From NCBI GenBank assembly GCA_946902985.2, contig OX336399.1, forward strand, positions 156,488,411 to 156,552,410: a DNA stretch of 64,000 nucleotides, read 5' to 3'. Within the stretch, counting starts at the first letter, position 1, and every line of letters begins with the position of its first letter. This DNA is from Meconema thalassinum. Lineage: Eukaryota > Arthropoda > Insecta > Orthoptera > Tettigoniidae. The position numbers and the translations under genes were made by a program. Below are positions 1 through 12,375 of this stretch, in pieces. The notes under the pieces were generated by a model. That model did no database searches and was not told the origin of the DNA. It saw only the letters and a list, made by a program, of their open reading frames with translations.

Positions 1-1128
1 AATCCGTTCCGAGTTCATACTATGTGTCGGATAAAGCCCAAAAATGTATGTTTGAAGAGTTTTTTTATAGCACCAACCACTGACCAAAGGGGTGGGAAAA
101 AGTGTGTTTTTCGGGAAACATTAATCATCTCTCTCTTAATAGGCACAATATCAAAACCGTACAAAATGGACAATATTCCCCTAATAATTACCTAAAACTT
201 TTGTCTGAAAGAATTTTTGATATGACCCACCATTACGCCAAGGGATGAGAAAAATGATTTCGGAATTATAAGAAAATGCCAAGAGCTATCAGTGGTTGCC
301 ATGGCTTCACTACTAAATTGATGAGGGATGAGCCATCAGACGTTGCCATGACAACGCACTTGCACGAGGTCAGATTCAAATTTCAATCTGACTAAGTGTG
401 AAGCGGCTTCGGTGACGTAACTGGTAGCATGCTGAACTTCTACGCCCAAGGTCGCGGGTTCAAAGCCGGCCAAAGTCGTCGGATTTTCTAAGAGCGCTAA
501 AAATCCCTCACTATGCTTTCCTTTGGAGGGGAAGTTCCAACGTTCGTTGCGAGTTGCTGGTTGTGGTGGCATCTAGTAGCCAAGTTCACAGCTAGGTGTC
601 GTTGACGGTAGTATCTGGTAGCAACATTAGGAACTACTGCTTGAAATTGACCGCCTACGGTCCTTACCTGAATTACAGACTAATACAGCTATCACAATTC
701 ACACCGTTTATCAGACAGATTCTACACTCACCCAAAGTACACGGGGTTACATGACCGCGTTGTCGCAGCCCCTAAACTGAGGAACCAACCAAAATCTCTG
801 CGGGAGATATAATTTCGCATGAAGAAGTAACAGACCGTTACATAGTTACACATCAGTGTCGAAACCTTGCATAAAGACAGTGTGACCACAAGTATAAAAA
901 TGGACTCCAAATGACAAGAAGGTTACCGCCATCATAAGACAATAAAATGTTTAAAATATGCATAAAATGACGAAAAATAAAGTTAATTTATCTGCAATTA
1001 TAAAATACTTTCTCGCAATAAATGAGGTCTGATCCTTCTACGAAAACCTGCATATTCTGCCTATTTTCGCCTATCCCCAAGTTTGTCCGGTGAAATCTAC
1101 CTCCGCCTTCCGGCGTGCCGAGAGGACT
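1..1128 (-). repeat. Repeat A, copy 1 (truncated by window edge)
   Basis: This stretch is the reverse complement of 44634-45740 with only scattered differences, so it is a dispersed or duplicated repeat and not a gene. It contains a tRNA-derived SINE-like segment (about 406-785). An 11-base motif, AGGTAGATTTC on the minus strand at 1092-1102, also occurs inverted at the far end of the other copies (for example 46056-46066), so it may mark terminal repeats. The shared sequence runs about 26 bases past this motif to about 1128, where Tigger-like coding sequence begins. The short frames inside are SINE shadows. The class of the element is unknown. Confidence 0.7.
406..785 (+). repeat. tRNA-derived SINE-like segment inside repeat A
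   Basis: An A-box-like stretch (TGACGTAACTGGTAGCATGC) is followed by a B-box-like GGGTTCAAAGCC, the internal pol III promoter order expected of a tRNA-SINE head. The body ends near 785 with a conserved tail reading CGCGTTGTCGCAGCCCC then AACCAACC. The same body or tail recurs at 5018-5434, 14418-14830, 44971-45332, 46067-46460 and 46468-46992. Opposite-strand frames reading AGFEPATLG are the usual spurious translation of such SINEs. Confidence 0.7.
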
Positions 1129-1381
1129 TTTTTCATCCGTAGCTGATCTCATGGTTTTTCTCTTTTCAGACCCTACTTTACAATCTAACTTCGATGCATA
1201 ATTCAGAATTTCACCTTTTCGGTTCTTCAAATCATAAATATTGTGGATTTTCCGACACTGTAATTTTCAATAGACACTGCACACTCTCACATTTATCCAG
1301 TTCATTCATGATCTCCGCCTTGTTCTCAATCGATAAAACATTGCGATTTCGGTTTTCCTTTCTGCCACTCGTAGAAGTCAT
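1129..1381 (-). pseudogene. Tigger/pogo-type transposase, N-terminal fragment
   Basis: Read on the minus strand from an ATG at 1379-1381, the frame gives a basic start followed by VLSIENKAEIMNELDKCESV. This matches the N-terminal CENP-B/psq helix-turn-helix of Tigger/pogo transposases. After a +/-1 frameshift near 1240-1260 the adjacent frame continues with IYDLKNRKGEIL and then GSEKRKTMRSAT, again typical of the family. Coding similarity stops where repeat A begins (about 1128). The CENP-B-type second domain and the DDE catalytic domain are absent. It is a dead fragment trapped between repeat A and family B copy 1, whose first bases touch the start codon. Confidence 0.75.
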
Positions 1382-2899
1382 TAGCCATTTTCAATTTTGA
1401 AAAAAAATAGGCTTATGAGATCACCTTTTGTCCGTGTGTGTGTGCGTGTGTGTGTGTGTGTGTGTGTGAGGTGTGTGTGTGTGTGTTCCCCTAATAAAAG
1501 CTAAACGGCTGGAGCGATTTCAATGAAAGTCGGTAAGTTCATAGCACTATTCCCGGCGACCTCGACCCTGCCCTTCAAATTTTGTTACGTCTCTCCAATC
1601 CAACATGGCGGCTGTGCTATATATTTCACTAGCATTCAATATCTCCGAAACTATTACCGATATCGCCCTGAAATTGTGTACGGTGATAAAGGGCACTGCT
1701 AGAAGTTCATCTATGAGACTTTCAAAAACCTGGAGACTACCAAACCAACATGGCGGTCAAGCGAATTTGAGACATTTAAATAGACTTTTCTCGCGATTTA
1801 ACTATCCAAACGTAATGAAACATGGTACAGCAAATGTTTATAAACATTGTAATGCACTGGAGTCTAATTTAGTTCAATTGTTTACATAACCTCAAAATGG
1901 CGGCTGTGCGAAATATTTCACTGACATTCTATATCTCCGAAACTATTACAGATATCACCCTGCAATTTTGTACGGTGATAAAGGGTACTGATACAAGTTT
2001 ACCTATGTATATTTCATAAACCTGTAAAGTACAAAACGAACATGGCAACCAAGCGAATTTGAAATATTGTAATAGACTTTTATCGTGATTTAACTCTCTG
2101 AGCGCAGTGAAATGTGGCACAGTAAATGATTTTGCAGATTGTAATGCACTGCCATCTAATTTAATTCAATTGTTAACATAACCTCAAGATGGCGGCTGAG
2201 CGAAATTTTAAAATAAAATTTTTATTTCCTGTGTCGTAATCATGCAATCGAAGTGAAAGTTTGAATAATGAACCTAGGCAATAATTGTCCTTGAATGGTA
2301 CATAACTATGGCCTATACATATAACAATCCTAAATGGCGAGTTTCCGAAATATTTAGACGGTTCCCAATATCTATGAATTTTTTACAGCAATCAAACTGA
2401 TTTTTTTTATGTTCATAGAGACTATGACCATATGTTCACCTAGAGGACTTTTAGTAACCTGGTGAGCACAAATCCAACATGGCGGCGACGCGAAGTATAA
2501 ATATTTAAATGGACGTTTCTCGCGAATTAACTATCCGAGTGCCGTGAAACGTTGCACGTTAAATGCTTATACAAATGTTGATCCACTGGCATCTAATTTA
2601 TTTCAATTGTTTGCATAATCGCAAGATGGCTGCTGTGCGTAATTTTTAAATCTCGTTTTTACTTCTTGTGTTCTAATCATGCAATTGAAGTTTGAATACC
2701 ACACGTACACAATAATCTTAATGTAATAGTACAAAAATAAAATTCCAACCTGGCGACCATCTGAAATATTTAGACGGTTCTCAATATCTACGAATCTGTT
2801 ACAGCAATTAAACTGAAATTTTGTATGTTGATAGAGACAATTAACATGAGCAGGATATACGAAAATAGGCTGTATAGTTCTTCACGGAACTACTTGTTT
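1381..2899 (+). mobile_element. Family B Helentron-like (HINE/DINE type) non-autonomous element, copy 1
   Basis: It starts with TTAGCCATTTTCAATTTTG, then an inverted AAATAGGCTTATGAGATCACC region and a GT-rich microsatellite (1434-1487). It ends with GAAAATAGGCTG followed by AGTTC-TTCACG-GAACT (a 5-bp stem) and ACTTGTTT. The interior repeats an ATGGCGG-type anchor at 1605, 1750, 1897, 2042, 2189, 2334, 2479 and 2626, that is every 145-147 bp, with alternate units more alike. Subterminal inverted repeats, a terminal hairpin, a microsatellite and a ~150-bp core array are the architecture known from DINE-1, pearl and HINE elements. It has no coding capacity. A near-complete inverted copy lies at 34820-36343. 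Confidence 0.65.
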
Positions 2900-3250
2900 T
2901 TACAACGTAATACAGTACAGTACGCCCAGTTACATAGGCTACTGAAACACGTTGAAACATTTTACATCAATCAAACGCTAGGAGACAACAATTGAAAATA
3001 AAAACTGACTCATTAATGTTGGCAGCGCGCGCTGCTCCGATTTTTTTTTTCTTTGCTCGTCCGGACAATTGACGTTCCGGTTGTTTGACATCCGGAAAAA
3101 TGACGTTCTACTGTAGTAGAAATTCCAGTTGTGTCGGCCATTATCGCCGTCAATTATGCACAAGTACAGTATTGCTAACCCCACGCATACTGTTCTAACT
3201 ATTCTAACCGTTTTGTCCAATCCAATTGTTTTAGACAATGGATACAGCCT
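2900..3250. other. No gene recognised (spacer between family B and D)
   Basis: I see no transposase, SINE promoter or coding signal here. A short GCGCGCGCTGC stretch and a T-run lie near 3026-3050, followed by similarity to family D units from about 3250. Confidence 0.5.
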
Positions 3251-3750
3251 AACAACACGACACTGAGTTGAAAGTGTTAACTCTGTGCCAAAGATGGTTC
3301 GATTTGGTTTCGTTGTGTTTGAATTGATAGGGGGGGGGGATCGATTTGCACACATACACGGCCACATCTTCAAACTATTTGGCTGATGACCTTGTAGTTT
3401 GGTCAAAAATGCTTCCCACATGAAGGTATCTTGTTGCAAAATTTGATAGAGATCAGATGATTAGGTTAGTCGTAATTTGATTTAAGCTTTGAACATTTCG
3501 ATGACCACCATTCCGTTTCCGTTAGGATGTCAACGATATAAAACATGACACTGAGGTGTCCTTTGCTAGTGCTACCTCTGTATCAAATTTGGTTCAATTC
3601 GAATTCGTCATGCTTGAATTGATACGTGGGAACAGATATACACACTCTCACGTACGCACACGCTCACAGACATACTGACAACTAATGCCCCGTGTAGATC
3701 TCGTAAGTATACTTCCATTTTTTCTGAAAAATTCGAAAGTAGGCTTATAG
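3250..3750 (-). repeat. Family D fragment (one to two core units plus its 5' end)
   Basis: Phrases such as GATTAGGTTAGTCGTAATTTG, TTTAAGCTTTGAACATT and ACATGACACTGAGGTG are shared with the 293-bp units at 56.4-59.1 kb. A CACA/CAGACA microsatellite-like stretch (3640-3680) and TTCGAAAGTAGGCTTATAG near 3732-3750 correspond to the 5' end of family D on the minus strand. Only about 500 bp remain, so it is a truncated copy. Confidence 0.6.
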
Positions 3751-4640
3751 TTAAAAGTCATATCTTTAACATGGGCTTTAAATTGTTGACATGATGTTGC
3801 AACATCTTAACGAAGTATTAAAGTCTCGCATATCCGTGAACAATTCTAAAGGAAGCCAAAACACACAATAACACGTGTCAAAATCCAACCGTAAATTACG
3901 AAACATCAGTTCTTTGGCAAAAGTTCCACTGGAGCATGAATATACTTTAAATAACCTACATATTCCAACCTTCGCTGCACTCCGCAAAGAGCATATATTC
4001 AACATATAGAAATAACACCCCATAGATCATTTTCAGATTTTTTTTTTGGAAAAAATTGGTCCGTTTCATATTAATGTAAAATCACAGTTTAGATATGTGA
4101 TTTTTACAAAATTGTTTCATATTATCATCAATGCTAAGCCAATAATATTGTTACAGATCTGATCGTAATCGTTAGAATAAAAATTCCGAGTTATGGTATT
4201 CCTTGCTCTATCTTGGATTATTTATTCGAACGATTATGTTCCATAGTTACTTCAATAAAACGCATATTCACACCCATCTATAATTCAATCCTTACCTAAC
4301 AATTTCCGCGTATACCTAGGTACAGTATTAAATTCACTCTCTCCTACTTGAAGCTAGTTTTGTATCAAGACTTAAATCTTTCTTATTTAATCCCTCCCTA
4401 TATTATTCTGCTAAGGTCCCATTCCAGTTTTGTACCGAAAATAAAGTCCCATTAACACCAACCTACACATATGGGGTAACTACATGTTCAGCAAAACCCA
4501 ATGCGTAAGCGAAACGCACTCGCTTTCTCTTTAAATGCCTCACAATTCAATAAATACCTTAAAACATGTATATTTACAATGAAATAATGAAAGAATGCAC
4601 ACGGTAACCATTGTAACAGAATCTCACAGGTCCATCTATT
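3751..4640. other. AT-rich stretch without recognisable gene
   Basis: The minus-strand frame at 3778-4023 has no family signature I recognise and lies in AT-rich sequence. I find no SINE promoter boxes or terminal repeats in this segment. Confidence 0.4.
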
Positions 4641-4925
4641 CCTGTAAGACGCAATGCAATTTCAATTATTACATTACTGTGAAAGTTTCCAGACGGTTAT
4701 AAGGTTACCACTGAACCGAATTAAGCTGTACAATTCATCAATATATAGAGTATAATGCGCTTAAGGGGGTCAAGGGGCACTGTAGAATTTTTCACGCAAT
4801 TTTCGCGTGTTTGTGTGGTATGAAAGGTCTCTTTCACCCGACTATAAAGGGTCTCCGAAAACCACATTTATAGGCCCTTAAATTAACAGTGTCTGTGATA
4901 TTCCCAGAAAACTAACTTCGCTCTG
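4640..4925 (+). repeat. Family F (Helitron-like) fragments, rearranged
   Basis: Positions 4690-4822 resemble the reverse complement of about 55985-56110: GCGCTTAAGGGGGTCAAGG and the TTCACGC(A)ATTTTCGCGTG phrase are shared. Positions 4830-4925 resemble a more 5' part of the same family (compare 52440-52520 and 59271-59320 reversed), ending in ATTCCCAGAAAACTAACTT. The two parts are in non-collinear order, so this is a rearranged or twice-inserted remnant. Confidence 0.5.
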
Positions 4926-5017
4926 ATATACCTATGAAGGAATGACAAACCCCTAACCACTGCACCAGTAGCTGAATTGATAAAGTGTGATTATACATAC
5001 CAAGGATAAATCAGTCA

Positions 5018-5434
5018 TAGCATTCACTTCGGAGGGGAAGTAAAGCCGGCGGTCCCATGTCATAGATTTATGGCATGTTAAAGAACCTTCCACTAATTGC
5101 ACCAGTGTGAAGCTAAATTGGATAGGTTAAGAATGTAAACAACGCTCTTAGGTTTCTATGTTCGTTGCTAAGAGCCGACTGCGGTGGTGTCTAGAAGCTA
5201 ACTTCTGAACTTGGCCTAATAATCGTTGACGGTGGCGCTTGGCGGCAAAAGTAGGAACTATTTGAAAAATTATAAGTTGCAGTACTTAAATTAAAAAGCA
5301 GATAACACACACTATTAGTCATCACAATTAACACCGGTTATCAGACAGATTCTACACACACCCAAAGTACACGGGGCTACATGACCGCGTTGTCGCAGCC
5401 CCTAAACTTGAGAACCAAACTAACCAACCAACCA
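5018..5434 (+). repeat. SINE of the 'GCGTTGTCGCAGCCCC' family
   Basis: It matches 46580-46990 closely, including GGAGGGGAAGTAAAGCCGGC, the CATGTCATAGATTTATGGCATG palindromic stretch, TAACACCGGTTATCAGACAG and the tail CTACATGACCGCGTTGTCGC followed by AACCAACCAACC. The tRNA-like head present at 46468 is missing, so this copy appears 5'-truncated. Confidence 0.65.
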
Positions 5435-5439
5435 TTCAT

Positions 5440-5516
5440 GATTGAGATTTTGCTAAGCGTGCACTTTACAACTAGAATATTCGCGGGCGAAGCCACGACC
5501 GGTAATGCTAGTATAT
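5440..5516 (+). mobile_element. Possible Helitron 3' terminus
   Basis: TTCGCGGGCGAA (about 5489-5500) can form a short hairpin and is followed within 20 bases by TGCTAGTA. A GC-rich hairpin just upstream of a CTAG/CTRR end is the known 3' terminus of Helitrons. The matching 5' end was not located, so extent and completeness are unknown. Confidence 0.4.
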
Positions 5517-5776
5517 TTTATAACAGATCTGGTTTCATAAAATTTTAATGTGGTGTTTTTAAATTTTAGACGATAAATGTTTTTGGAATTATTTTTGATA
5601 CCAACTTCTGTAGTGGTAAATTTGTTAAATGTAAGTTTTTGCGCCTTTTCTCGTTATACCTTGCGCTGAGGAAGGTCGCAATGTGGCCGAAACATATATT
5701 GTCTCAAGGATCCAATCTTCTTATTATAATATACTTTGTCAATGAGGAACAGGGCAAATATGGCTATTTTGATTTA

Positions 5777-7187
5777 TTTTTAGCCTACTTTTCAAATTTT
5801 GCAAAAATGAGGAAAAAGTAGACTTATGAGATCGATCCGTGAAAATGTGTGTCTGTCTGTCTGTCTGTCTGTCCTTCAGTCTGTCTGTCTGGCTGTGTGT
5901 GTGTCCCCCCCCCCCCCTATCAACTCCTAAACGGCTGGAGCAATCAAAACCAAATTTAGTATGAGTAAATATGTGCACCGGAATATCTCACGTCCGTATT
6001 TGAAAATGATGTCAGTGCTACCAACTCCTGAAAAAACGCACTAGGAATTTGAGCTCCATGACGGATATCGTGCAAGGTATGCATGGGAGCTATTCCAAAA
6101 TTGGCACACATGTAGATAATACTATTTCAGTTTAATTTCCAGGAGGCCAACCATGACAGTGTTGCAAAAATAATTTTAAGCCTTCTGATAGGTCCAATGT
6201 TTAAATGCATGTAACATCTACACTATCAAATGGATTTCAACCAAATTTTGTATTTAATATCTGTACATAAACAGATATGACTGAGCGTATTCTTAAGAGC
6301 CACCGGGGCTGCCAACTGTTAATAATTGCTCTCTCTATTCTTTCATCCAAATACCAATATATCAGAAAGTATGCAAGCTGACAGCTTTAAACTATGACAC
6401 ATATAGTACCTGACATTTTAGATTAATTTTGGAGTAACTTATATACTTCTGTTCTACCAACATAATTCTAAACCTGCTGATAGGGCCAATTTTTAAATAC
6501 ATGTAACTTCTATATTATCAGTTTGATTTCAACCAAATTTCGTATGTGTAACATAACAGATATGACTATAAGTATTCATAAGAGCAATCAGGGCTGCCAA
6601 CTGTTAATATATGCTGTCTATATTCTTTAACCTAAAATCAATATATCAGTAAGTAAGCAAACCAACAGCCCTAGACTTGGCACACGTATAGCACCTGACA
6701 TTCTAGATAAATTTGGAATAATTAATATGAGTCAGTGCTGCCAACATGATTCTATGCCTGCTGATTGGTCCAATTTTAAAATACATGTAACTTCTATACT
6801 AACAAATGGATTTCGTCCAAAATTGGCACAGCAAGATATAATAATATTTCAGATTATTTCTGACCAGCACACGCATGGTATTGTTGGCAACATGCTTTTA
6901 CGCGTGCTGATAGATCCAATGTCTAACTGCTTGTAACGTCCACTGGACTTCAACCAAATTTTGTATTCTGTACCTTAAGAGATGGAACTAAGAATATATT
7001 CAGTCACCAGGGCAGCCAACTGTAGTGCTCTATAAGGCTACATTATACCAAGTATATTTTGAACTAATTAGATATTTCGATATTACCAACTTAATTTCGT
7101 CATTATTCTAGATAGGTTCATATACTGTAGAATAATCATTGGCATGAAAAGTAGGCTGTATAGTTCTTCACGGAACTTCTTGTTATT
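5777..7187 (+). mobile_element. Family C Helentron-like (HINE type) non-autonomous element, copy 1
   Basis: It begins TTTTAGCCTACTTTTCAAAT, continues AAAAAGTAGACTTATGAGATC, then a GTCT microsatellite with a C-run (5847-5915). It ends GAAAAGTAGGCTGTATAGTT with the AGTTC...GAACT hairpin and TTCTTGTTAT. The internal 'gctgccaac'-type anchor recurs at about 6017, 6159, 6308, 6453, 6593, 6737, 6884 and 7012, spacing 128-149 and averaging about 142 bp. Close copies lie at 60802-62217 (same strand) and 62610-64000 (inverted). There is no coding capacity. Confidence 0.65.
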
Positions 7188-7497
7188 ACTTTTTTTTTCC
7201 AAAGGAGAAAATCCAAGTATAATATGTATTAAAACTTTTCTCGCAATTATAATAGTTTCATTTAAGAAACAATTACTGAGAAGGGCCACAATGTGGTCGA
7301 AACTAGTATAATTAATTAATTTAATTAAATTTATTGACGTAAGGTGTAATAGAAATATCAAATACCGACTGTATTGCATTTACAGTAGTTGACCCGATTA
7401 TTATATTCACCTACAGGTTTGTGCTGTTGCCATGGTGTGTGTGCCGTACTTCTCAACCCTCTGATATCCTAAATCTTTCCCATTTACAATTATTTTC
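7188..7497. other. Unassigned spacer
   Basis: AT-rich sequence containing a TTAATTAATTTAATTAAATT run near 7311-7330. No recognisable gene, SINE box or transposon end. Confidence 0.4.
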
Positions 7498-8849
7498 TTA
7501 AGGGGAGACTCCACTGAAAAATTTAACTTCTCTCCTACTGCATCGATTTCAAATTAATTTTATGATCATATATATCATTTAACGATGTAGCAATGTCTAA
7601 GGTTTGAAGGCCATAACTTGAATGGTTTTTGAATTATTCATTTTTTTTATGTGGTTTTTAATGGCATTTTTGAAAACCAAATTTTGCTACTCAAGATATC
7701 AATTTTTACATTTCAGTTTCTTCATACACAGTACCAGGACGTAGTTTAAGAGTTCTGTGCATTTATTTTATGATAGTGTTTGTTTATTTAGCCTTAATTC
7801 ATTTTTCAAATTTCATATTAATTTTTTCCAAATAATGTATACATAAATGTCATAAGAAATCACTGAAACTGCATATCATTTAATATTAATGCACAGACGT
7901 ATGCAAATACCCCATTACTACTTCTTGCAAAAATTTCACTGAGATTGATTAATATTTAGGATACAAAAGTTGGTATTGAATGTAGAAATAAAACTTATAA
8001 AAATTTTCCTCTCAACAAAATGTTTGTCGAAATCACTAGTTCAGAATTTTATCACCAGGAATCGCTACATTTGAAGGGAAAGCAAAGGGCCAACTTTGGA
8101 ACAATAGTTATCCGATTGGTGAGAAGATGGTCGTGTTTAATGGTGATAACATCAAATACTATCTGTGACAGCTGTCAGTGAGTCGCGCCTCCCTCATGCA
8201 GTCCATATATCAAATATTATTTAGACTTATTTGTAATTCGAGTAGAACCAAATTTTTCAGTGATCTAAGAGAAAACACTCAAAGGGTCTGAAATCTTATA
8301 TATAAAAGTGAAAGTCTGTATGTATGTGGGTATGTATGTGGATCTGTTCCGTATACAAATCTACACCGTTCCACCAATCCCAACCGAATTTTGCATACAC
8401 ATAGTTTAGGACCCAGATGAAACCGCTGGCTACATGAATTTTCGATAGTCATTCTCATTCTTCTGATTTCGACCCTTTTGCACTCCAGCACAGGCTAATC
8501 AAATCATAAAATATACGCATGAAGGAATGGCAAGGCGGATAGTTTCCATGGCAACATAGCTCAAGTCGAGACACGGCCGACTGGATGCCATTTGCGCTCT
8601 GCACTACCGGTATAGAAAATGAGGATCTTTACTTGAAATCACGTTAGTTACTCAACTTCTCACACAGTACTGTCAACCGAGTTTAGCATAACAAAGACTT
8701 GACACTATCTTCTACTATATATTTGTCAAATACCACTCACTGACTCATTCATTCATCACGAAATCTCAGAAACCATCAAACGGATTGGAATGAAATTTGG
8801 TATGCAGCTTCCCCAAGGGCCGCAAATGCCCACTAAGAGAGGATTTTTG

Positions 8850-11800
8850 GATATTCTGGTTCTAAAGGGGTGTTAAGGGGGTAGACCTGCATTTCATTGA
8901 ACAGCAATATCTCCCGATTGGTTTCATTGGGGGATGTGATACTCGGCACATTAACTCATCATTAAAAATAAGAAGACACGAGTCGGAGGGTTTTTCGATG
9001 TGGTGTATATTATGAGGTGAAAGGGGTGAAAAGTGGGGATTGAAAGATTCCTAACGGAGCGTGTATCTCTTAAACGACATAGGCGAGGAGTTTGAAACTC
9101 AGCGGGAAAAAATCAGCATATAAATAAGTAAATATGTGTTTGACCGTTTTATCATAAATCCAATTTAAGGGGCCCATGGGGAGGGGTGAAATTCTGGAGG
9201 GGGGGGATAAACAGGAAAGAAAGTGTCCTAACTGATTGACTGACTGACTCACTCAACAAACTCAGGGGGAAAAACTGCTTTAAAGTAAGTAAATAGCTGT
9301 TCGACAGTTTTTTTCATAAATCAAATTTCAGGGGTTCATGGGGAGGGGTGAAATTCTGAAAAAAGAAAATTGAAAGAAAATGTCCTGACTCCCTCACTCA
9401 CTCATCATCGCCCAGCCAAAATTATTGAAGTTAGAAACATGACAGTTTGGGGATATGTTCATTGTATTTCAAAACAGTCTACTAAGGGAGGATCTTCGGA
9501 TATTCAGGTTCTAAAGGGGTCTTAATGGGGTTAAACCTGCATTTCATTGAATATCAATATCTCCCAATTGGTTTCATTGGGGGATGTGATACACGGCATA
9601 TGAACTTATCATTAAAAAGTAAGACAAGTGTCTGAGGTTTTTTCGATGTGGTGTATATTATGAGGTGAAAGGGGTGAAAAGTAGGGATTGAAAGATTCCT
9701 AACGGAGCGTATATGTCTTAAACGACATAGGCGAGGAGTTTGAAACTCAGCGGGAAAAAATCACAATAAAAATAAGTAAATATGTGTTTGACCGTTTTTT
9801 CATAAATCCAATTTAAGAGGCCCATGGGGAGGGGTGAAATTCTGTGGGGGGGGGGGGCAGGAAAGAAAATTTCCTAACTGATTGACTGACTGACTCACTC
9901 ATCAAACTCAGGGGGAAAAACTGCTTTAAAGTAAGTAAATAGCTGATCGACAGTTTTTTATCAATCAAATTGAAGGGGTTCATCGGGAGGGGTGAAATTC
10001 TGAAGGAAAAAAATGAAAGAAACTGTCCTGACTCCCTCACTCACTCATCATCGCCCAGCCAAAATTATTGAAGTTAGAAACATGACAGTTTGGGGATATG
10101 TTCATTGTATTTCAAAACAGTCTACTAAGGGAAGATTTTTGGATATTCAGACTCTAAAGGTGTCTTAAGGGGGTTAAACCTGAATTTCATTGAATAACAA
10201 TATATCACGAGTTGTTTCATTTGTGGATATGATACTCGGCATATAAACTAATCATTAAAAATAAGCAGACATGTGTCTAAGGGTTTTTCGATGTGGTGTA
10301 TTATTATGAGGTGAAAGGGGTGAAAATTGGGGGTTGAAGGATTCCTAACGGAGCGTGTAGGCCTATCTCTTAAACGACATAGACGAGAAATTTGAAACGC
10401 AGCGAAAAAACATCAGCTAAAAAGATAAGTAAATCGGTGTTCGACCGTTTTTTCATAAATTACTTTAAGGGGCCAATGGAGTGGGGTGAAATTCTGGGGG
10501 AAAAAAGGAGAGAAAGCGTCCTAACTGACTAACTCACTCACTCACCAAACTCAGGGGAAAAAGACAGCATTAAAATAAGTTAATAGGTGTTCAAGCGTTT
10601 TTTCATCAATCCAATTTAAGGGGCCCATGGGGAGGGGTGAAATTCTGGTAAAAATAATTGAAAGAAAATGTCCTGTCTGACTCACTCACTCATCACACCC
10701 AGCGAAAACTATTAAAGTTGGAAACATGAAATTTTGGGAAGATGTTCGCTGTATGTCGAAAACGTCAACTAAGGAATGATTTTTGTTTATTCGGGTTTTA
10801 AAAAGATGTTAAGGGGGTAAACGTGCATGTCATTGAATAACGATATGTCACGAGTTGTTTCTTAGGGGATGTGATATTCGGTATATAAACTAATCATTAA
10901 AAATAATCAGACATATATCTAAGGGTTTATCGATGTGGTGTATATTATGAGGTGATAGGGGTGAAAATTGGGGGTTGAGGGATTCTTGACGGAGCGTGTA
11001 TCTCTTAAAGGACATAGGCGAGAAGTTTGAAATTCGGCGGAAAAAGAACAGCTTAAAATACCAGTAAATAGGTGTTCGACTGTTTTTATCCATAAATCCA
11101 ATTTAAGGGGCCCTTGGAGAGAGGTGAAATTCCGGGAAAAAAAAACAGGAAAGAAAGTGTCCTAAGTGATTTACTCTCTTACTCACTCATCAAACTCAGG
11201 GGGAAAACAGCTTTAAATAAGTAAATAGGTGTTCGACCGTTTGTTTCATAAATCCAATTTAAGGGGTTCATGGGGAGAGGTGAAATTATCAAAAATAAAT
11301 GAAAGGAAATGTCCTGACTGACTCACTCACTCATCATAGCCCAGCCAAAATTATTAAAGTTAGAAACATGAAATTTTGGGGATATGTTCGTTGTGTGTCG
11401 AAAACGTCCACTAAGGAAAGAGTTTTGAATATTCAGGTTCTAAATAGGTGTTAAGGGGGGTAAACGTGCATTTCATTGAATAACAATATCTCACGAGTGG
11501 TTTCATTTGGGGATGTGATACTTGGCATATATACTAATCATTAAAAATAAGCTGACACATGTCTAATGGTTTTTCGATGTAGTGTATATTATGAGGTGAA
11601 AGGGATGAAAAGTGGGGGTTGAAAGATTCCTAACGGACCGTGTATCTCTTAAACGACATAGGCGAGGAGTTTGAAACTCGTAGGAAATCAATCAGCTTAA
11701 AAATAAATAAATAAATAAATAAATAAAAAATATGTGTTCGACCGTTTTTTCATAAATCCAATTTAAGGGGCCTATGGGGAGGGGTGAAATTCTGGAAGAA

Positions 11801-11995
11801 AAACGTCCCCTAAGGAAGGATTTTTGGATGTTCACTCTCATCGACCAACCCAAACGATTAAAGTTAGAAGAATGATATTTTGGGGATATGTTTGTTGTGT
11901 GTCGAAAACGTCTACCAAGGAGGGATTTTTGGATATTCAGGTTCTAAAGGGGTGTTAATGGGGTTAAACCTGCATTTCATTGAATAACAATATGA
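8850..11995 (+). repeat. Five-unit tandem array, ~645-bp period
   Basis: The anchor (AA)ACGACATAGGCGAG occurs at 9074, 9722, 10374, 11009 (one substitution) and 11653, giving spacings of 648, 652, 635 and 644 bp. Each unit also repeats a GAGGTGAAAGGGGTGAAAA block and a CATGGGGAGGGGTGAAATTC block. The latter occurs twice per unit, so the unit has internal sub-structure. The last unit is truncated near 11995. Minus-strand frames reading through (FPLSL, RISPLPM) are repeat artefacts. Confidence 0.75.
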
Positions 11996-12279
11996 CACGA
12001 CTATGACGCGAGCGAAGCGAGGCTAAAAATGAGATGATGTGCGTCTTTGTATTACTCAATCACGCAAGTACCACTGGTCCGATTTACATGAATTTTACTC
12101 GGAAGTAGCTGATTTACCTGGTTAACATACAGGTTACTTTTTATTTCAATACTTTGTACTATTTAAAGATGGCGACCATTTCAGTGACTTCACTGCACCC
12201 TTTGGTTTAAAACTTTCATATTTCCATTTCAAATACAAAGAGAACGCTAAGAAATAGCAAACTTTTGATGGTTTATTAT

Positions 12280-12375
12280 TTATTTATCGTATGGCTTTTA
12301 GTGCCGGGAGTGTCCGAGGACATGTTAGGCTCGCCTGAATCTGTAGCTGCTTCCAGCGGATACCCTAAAGGGTGA
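12280..12375 (-). repeat. SINE fragment (tail part)
   Basis: On the minus strand this reads AACATGTCCTCGGACACTCC then CGGCACTAAAAGCCATACG, matching the tail of the SINE at 18879-19230 (19160-19203). Only the 3' part is present. Confidence 0.65.

Noticed and set aside
336..572. Protein-coding frame also found at 45152-45454
   Set aside because: It is the reverse reading of a tRNA-SINE inside repeat A, and its similarity between copies is explained by the repeat.
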